Origin: Rubellimicrobium thermophilum DSM 16684
GTDB taxonomy: Bacteria > Pseudomonadota > Alphaproteobacteria > Rhodobacterales > Rhodobacteraceae
NCBI RefSeq assembly: GCF_000442315.1
Contig: NZ_KE557320.1
Coordinates: forward strand, 519,506-583,505
Length of the DNA stretch: 64,000 nt
Reading direction: 5' to 3'
Shown: piece after piece, positions 60,650-64,000 of the stretch
How positions within the stretch are numbered: position 1 is the first letter of the stretch
How the letters are laid out: every line of letters begins with the position of its first letter
Program-made: the position numbers and the translations under genes
The notes under the pieces: model-generated
Seen by the model: only the letters and a program-made list of their open reading frames with translations
The model's database searches: none
What the model was told of the DNA's origin: nothing

Positions 60650-61441
60650 ATGTCCCGCAACCCGCGCCGCCCCGTCGTCGGCATCATCTCCAACAGCCAT
60701 CTGATCAACGACGAATATCCCGCCCATGCGGGGGGAACGATGAATTCCTGCGCCGTCGCGCATGTCGCGGGCTGCCTGCCGCTGCTGATTCCCTCGGACC
60801 CCTCTCTCGTCACCGTCGAGGAACTGCTCGAGGTCTGCGACGGCTTCCTGCTGACCGGGGGGCGGCCCAATGTCCACCCCTCCGAATACGGCGAGGAGGA
60901 GACCCCCGCCCATGGCAGCTTCGACCGGCTGCGCGATGCCGTCACGCTGCCGCTGATCCGCGCCTGCGTGGCCCGGGGACAGCCCTTCCTCGGCGTCTGC
61001 CGGGGCTTTCAGGAGGTGAATGTCGCCATGGGCGGCACCCTCCATCCGGAGATCCGCGAGCTGCCGGGACGCGACAATCACCGCATGCCTCCGCATGGCA
61101 CCCTGGAGGAGAAGTTCGCCCTGCGGCACAAGGTCACCTTCACCGAAGGCGGGCCCTTCCATCGCCTTCTGGGCACGCGCGAGGTGATGACCAACAGCCT
61201 CCATGGTCAGGGAATCAAGACGCCGGGGCCGCGCATCGTCATCGACGGCTGGGCGCCGGACGGCACGCCAGAGGCGCTCTTTGTCCGCGATGCGCCGGGC
61301 TTCACGCTGTCCGTCCAGTGGCATCCCGAATGGAATGCGGCCAATGACCCCGTCTCGCGGCCGCTCTTCGCCGCCTTCGGCGAAGCCGTCCATGCCTGGG
61401 CCGCGGGCGAACGGCCGGCCGAAGGGCGGCTGAGCGCCTGA
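60650..61441 (+). CDS. Gamma-glutamyl-gamma-aminobutyrate hydrolase family protein (PuuD-like)
   Basis: This 263-residue class I glutamine-amidotransferase-fold hydrolase has the nucleophile in FLGVCRGFQEVNVAMGG and the catalytic histidine and acid in SVQWHPEWN. It resembles PuuD, which frees GABA from its gamma-glutamyl form in putrescine degradation. No other puu genes are adjacent, so the substrate is uncertain. GAAGGA precedes the ATG at 60650. Confidence 0.85.
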   Translation: MSRNPRRPVVGIISNSHLINDEYPAHAGGTMNSCAVAHVAGCLPLLIPSDPSLVTVEELLEVCDGFLLTGGRPNVHPSEYGEEETPAHGSFDRLRDAVTLPLIRACVARGQPFLGVCRGFQEVNVAMGGTLHPEIRELPGRDNHRMPPHGTLEEKFALRHKVTFTEGGPFHRLLGTREVMTNSLHGQGIKTPGPRIVIDGWAPDGTPEALFVRDAPGFTLSVQWHPEWNAANDPVSRPLFAAFGEAVHAWAAGERPAEGRLSA

Positions 61442-61508
61442 GGCTTGCGCCCGCCCGCCCGCCGCGGCAGGACTGCAGCCGTCGGCAGGGGCCGCAGGGG
61501 AGGACATC

Positions 61509-62194
61509 ATGAAGCGCAGCCGCATCAACGCGATCATCCGCGAATCCGAGGCCTTCATCCGCTCGCAGGGTTGGGTCCTGCCGCCCTTCGCCGCCTGGAC
61601 GCCAGAGGAATTCCGCGCCCGCCGCGACGAGGCCCGCGCCCTCATCGACGCCCGCTGCGGCTGGGACATCACCGATTACGGCCAGGGCGATTACGACCGC
61701 ATGGGCCTGTTCCTGTTCACGCTGCGCAACGGGCGTCTGGCCGATCTGCGCGCGGGGCAGGGGATGTGCTATGCCGAAAAGCTCCTGATCTCGCAGGATG
61801 GCCAGATCTCCCCTCACCATACCCATGTCATCAAGGCCGAGGACATCATCAACCGCGGCGGGGCGACGCTGGTGGTGGAGCTGCACGGATCGGAAGAATC
61901 GGGGGCCTTTCGGACCGTCATGGCGGGACGGTGATGTGCGACGGCATCCCCGTCCGCTACGAACCGGGCCAGCAGCTCCGCCTGCGTCCCGGCGAAAGCG
62001 TCACCCTGCTGCCCGGCGACTGGCATGCCTTCTGGGCCGAAGGCGGCCCCGTGCTGATCGGCGAGGTCAGCACCGTCAACGACGACGAGACCGACAACGT
62101 CTTCCGCGATCCCATCGGGCGCTTTGCCGAGGTCGAGGAAGACGAACCCCCCTACCGGCTGCTGGTCAGCGACTACCGGACCTGGCTGGGCTGA
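61509..62194 (+). CDS. D-lyxose/D-mannose isomerase family cupin (frameshifted in this sequence)
   Basis: The repaired product is about 228 residues, the size of D-lyxose ketol-isomerases. The first frame starts MKRSRINAIIRESEAFI and carries the cupin metal ligands PHHTHVIKAEDIINRGG. The second carries LLPGDWHAFWAEGGPVLIGEVSTVNDDETDNVF. Adding one T at ttt 61908-61910 gives ESGAFSDRHGGTVMCDGIPV. Activity on D-lyxose, D-mannose or a related sugar is inferred from the family. Confidence 0.85.
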
Positions 62195-62238
62195 ACCGGG
62201 CCGAAGCCCCTCTCGGGGCATGACCCCGACAGCGCCTC

Positions 62239-62270
62239 CGGGGCGGGCGGGCTTCGGGATGCCCGCCCCG
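62239..62270. terminator. Bidirectional hairpin between isomerase and carD
   Basis: Arms cggggcgggc and gcccgccccg pair perfectly over 10 bp with a 12-nt loop. It lies between the converging isomerase (stop 62194) and carD (stop 62291). There is no T-tract on either side. Confidence 0.5.
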
Positions 62271-62290
62271 AAGGGGCGCGGCCGCAGCCG

Positions 62291-62800
62291 TCAGGCCGCG
62301 CGGCCGAACAGGACGTCGTCGATCTCCTTCGCCGCGCTCACCTCGTCGCGGCCGGCGACGGCGGCAATCTCGCGCGTCAGGCGCTCGCGCGCGGCCTCAT
62401 AGAGCTGGCGCTCGCTGTAGCTCTGTTCGCGCTGATCGTCGGCGCGGTGCAGATCGCGGACGACCTCGGCGATGGCGATCAGATCGCCCGAGTTGATCTT
62501 CTGTTCGTATTCCTGGGCACGGCGCGACCACATCGCCTTCTTGATCCGGGCCTTGCCGCGGAGAGTCTTCATGGCGTGGGCGACAACCTCGGGCGTGGCG
62601 AGCGGACGCAGGCCCGATTCGACCGCCTTGTTGGTCGGCACGCGCAGGGTCATCTTGTCCTTCTCGAAATAGATGACGAACAGCTCGAGCTTGAAGCCCG
62701 CGACTTCCTGCTCCTCGATGGACAGGATCTTGCCCACGCCATGGGCGGGATAGACGACAAAGTCGTCAGGGCGGAAGTCGTTCTTGCGGGTCTTGGTCAT
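62291..62800 (-). CDS. carD: CarD-family transcriptional regulator
   Basis: CarD binds RNA polymerase beta and stabilises open promoter complexes; in Rhodobacterales it is needed for rRNA and many other promoters. It is 169 residues from the ATG at 62800. The N-terminal RID domain has DDFVVYPAHGVGKILSIEEQ, and the C-terminal helical DNA-binding domain has KAMWSRRAQEYEQKINSGD and SYSERQLYEAARERL. It is transcribed after a strong terminator, so it probably has its own promoter. Confidence 0.96.
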   Translation of the reverse strand: MTKTRKNDFRPDDFVVYPAHGVGKILSIEEQEVAGFKLELFVIYFEKDKMTLRVPTNKAVESGLRPLATPEVVAHAMKTLRGKARIKKAMWSRRAQEYEQKINSGDLIAIAEVVRDLHRADDQREQSYSERQLYEAARERLTREIAAVAGRDEVSAAKEIDDVLFGRAA

Positions 62801-62850
62801 GGCGGTCCTTCGATCTCGTGGCGGTGACGGCACTGCCGCGGTGACAAGAC

Positions 62851-62884
62851 GAAAACCCGACGGAAGGGACATGTTCCGTCGGGT
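62851..62884 (-). terminator. Rho-independent terminator of the fdxA operon
   Basis: Perfect 11-bp arms (acccgacggaa and ttccgtcgggt) flank an 8-nt loop. On the minus strand the stem is followed by TTTTCG. It lies 116 bp after fdxA and 51 bp before carD, and separates the two. Confidence 0.72.
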
Positions 62885-63000
62885 GGGCATGATGGCGGAA
62901 TGTCAGGTCGGGCGCGGCAGCATCTCTGCTGTTGTCATATCATGAAATGCCCCGCGAGGAAAGATCATGGCCCGGGCGCGACGCCACGCCGCGGAGGGGC

Positions 63001-63336
63001 TCAACTCCCCTCGCCCGGCGCCTCGGAGAAGAGCGCGAGCTTGCCCGGCTTGCCGTCCATCTCCTCCGCGCCCGGGAGGGGATCCTTCTTCTGGGTCAGG
63101 ACGGGCCAGCGCTCTGCATATTTGCGGTTGAACTCCACCCATTTCTCCATGTCGGGCTCGGTATCGGGGCGGATCGCATCGGCAGGGCATTCCGGCTCGC
63201 ACACGCCACAATCGATGCATTCGTCCGGATGGATGACCAGCATGTTCTCGCCCTCGTAGAAGCAGTCCACGGGGCAGACTTCCACGCAGTCGGTGTATTT
63301 GCAGGCGATGCAGTTCTCTGTGACGATATAGGTCAT
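63001..63336 (-). CDS. fdxA: 7Fe ferredoxin FdxA ([3Fe-4S][4Fe-4S])
   Basis: This is a cytoplasmic low-potential electron carrier of 111 residues. Cysteines for two clusters are present: [17 protein letters not shown] for the [3Fe-4S] site with its spacing variant, and [12 protein letters not shown] for the [4Fe-4S] site. The conserved C-terminal extension [19 protein letters not shown] is also seen. It lies 46 bp after the S4 gene in the conserved helicase-S4-fdxA-carD order. Confidence 0.96.
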   Translation of the reverse strand: MTYIVTENCIACKYTDCVEVCPVDCFYEGENMLVIHPDECIDCGVCEPECPADAIRPDTEPDMEKWVEFNRKYAERWPVLTQKKDPLPGAEEMDGKPGKLALFSEAPGEGS

Positions 63337-63382
63337 GGCCGGCCCTGATCTGGTGGCGCCCGACCTAACCCCCCGCGGGGGA

Positions 63383-63727
63383 TCATTCAAGCGCGGGCGG
63401 CGTGTCGCGCGACGGATCCGCCGGAAGGGATGGCGGAGCCAGATCCTCATAGAGGCCCTGGGCCTCGGCGGCGGGGCCCCGTCTCTCGCCCAGATCGAGG
63501 ATGCGCACCACCCGCACCTGGCCGCGCAAGGCGAAGGTCAGCACATCGCCGGCGGCGACAGCGCGGGCAGGCTTGTCCACCACCTGCCCGTTGACGCGAA
63601 GCCGTCCGCCCTGGACGAAGGCCGCCGCCATCGTGCGCGAGCGGAGAAAACGCGCCTGCCAGAGCCATTTGTCGAGCCGGATCGTCGGGCGGCTGCCCCC
63701 CGGCTCGTCGCGGGGGGGGGCCTTCAC
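63383..63727 (-). CDS. S4-domain RNA-binding protein (Hsp15-like)
   Basis: This 114-residue protein has an S4 fold: [31 protein letters not shown] and [14 protein letters not shown]. Related to Hsp15, it may bind ribosomal or tRNA-linked RNA. The GTG start at 63727 overlaps the stop of the upstream helicase tail (GTGA), so translation is coupled. Confidence 0.87.
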   Translation of the reverse strand: MKAPPRDEPGGSRPTIRLDKWLWQARFLRSRTMAAAFVQGGRLRVNGQVVDKPARAVAAGDVLTFALRGQVRVVRILDLGERRGPAAEAQGLYEDLAPPSLPADPSRDTPPALE

Positions 63728-64000
63728 TTGACCTTGAAGCCCGCCAGCGCGGCCGCGAAGGGATTGTCGGGGTCCACGCGATCATGGCGGGGCCGCCTTG
63801 ACGCCCGGACGCGGCAGGCGAGGCGCTGAAGGTCCTGGACCGTCCCGATCCGCCGCGGTCGCTGCGGTCGCCGCGGTCGCTGCGGTCGGCCTGTTCGGCT
63901 CGCGGCGGGCGCTCCTCGCGCTGCGGTTTGCCCTTGGGGCCGGTCCGCTGCTCCTCCCGGCGCGGGCGCGGCGGGCGCGGCCCCTCGGCCGACGGGCCAT
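63724..64000 (-). CDS. C-terminal tail of a helicase-related protein (partial, frameshifted in this sequence)
   Basis: Only the 3-prime end is in the window. The minus-strand frame from 63998 reads a charged low-complexity tail (PRPPRPRREEQRTGPKGKPQ, then ADRSDRGDRSDRGG), which includes four 9-bp units at 63853-63888. The last stretch RHDRVDPDNPFAAALAGFKV, ending at TGA 63724-63726, is in another frame. One added base in gggg 63789-63792 joins them. The identity as a DEAD/DEAH helicase rests on the conserved helicase-S4-fdxA-carD order and this type of tail; no helicase motif is visible. Confidence 0.55.
   Translation of the reverse strand, partial: WPVGRGAAPAAPAPGGAADRPQGQTAARGAPAASRTGRPQRPRRPQRPRRIGTVQDLQRLACRVRASRRPRHDRVDPDNPFAAALAGFKVK

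Overview
The window is a chromosomal segment of a high-GC alphaproteobacterium, most likely a member of the Rhodobacterales (Rhodobacter/Paracoccus relatives). The reasons are the aerobic cobaltochelatase genes cobS and cobT, an SspB of alphaproteobacterial type, the block helicase - S4 protein - fdxA - carD, the small family DUF2484 between murC and murB, fumC followed by DUF4169 and ribbon-helix-helix genes, and a circularly permuted two-piece tmRNA with the tag ANDNRAPAMALAA. I cannot name a genus. No rRNA, tRNA, CRISPR array, transposase or phage gene was found.

Layout. 0-4.5 kb: glycine cleavage operon gcvT-gcvH-gcvP (minus strand), divergent from the D-amino-acid dehydrogenase dadA; a palindromic operator candidate lies between them. 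6-9.6 kb: ccdA, an unrecognised lipase-like membrane protein translationally coupled to a cytochrome P450. 9.7-13.4 kb (minus): fumC with two small companions, sspB and a chromate transporter. 13.7-14.1 kb: ssrA. 14.1-16.7 kb: Entner-Doudoroff genes edd and eda under a LacI-type palindrome. 16.8-19.1 kb: rRNA methyltransferase, PIN protein, retropepsin-like protease. 19.4-31.7 kb: the distal half of the division and cell-wall cluster, ftsW-murG-murC-DUF2484-murB-ddl-ftsQ-ftsA-ftsZ-lpxC-bamD.

31.7-38.7 kb: a sugar or sugar-acid catabolic locus (UxaA-type dehydratase, GntR regulator, FGGY kinase, M42-type peptidase homologue, BtpA/SgcQ protein, aldo/keto reductase). It sits between bamD and recN, which are usually neighbours in this group, so it looks like an inserted cassette. 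Two near-identical 16-bp sites, one at each divergent promoter of the locus, suggest one GntR-controlled regulon. This is the best candidate here for an undescribed system.

38.8-50.6 kb: recN, an Xaa-Pro aminopeptidase, cobT, an FMN reductase, cobS, an ECF sigma and anti-sigma pair, a DnaJ-domain protein, bolA, a DUF4177 protein and gatB. 50.8-56.0 kb: two tandem secreted transglycosylase-like paralogues, a lysophospholipid acyltransferase and pepN. 56.2-64.0 kb: a small membrane protein, a 54-residue zinc-ribbon protein (DUF2256), an ArsR plus double-SRPBCC pair, malate synthase G, a glutamine-amidotransferase-type hydrolase, a D-lyxose isomerase family protein, carD, fdxA, an S4 protein and the tail of a helicase.

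Quality warning. About fourteen single-base frameshifts interrupt at least twelve otherwise intact genes, including the essential ftsZ, murB and bamD. Nearly all can be repaired by adding or removing one base in a short G/C run. They are best read as sequencing or assembly errors, not pseudogenes. Spans for those genes below cover the whole repaired gene.
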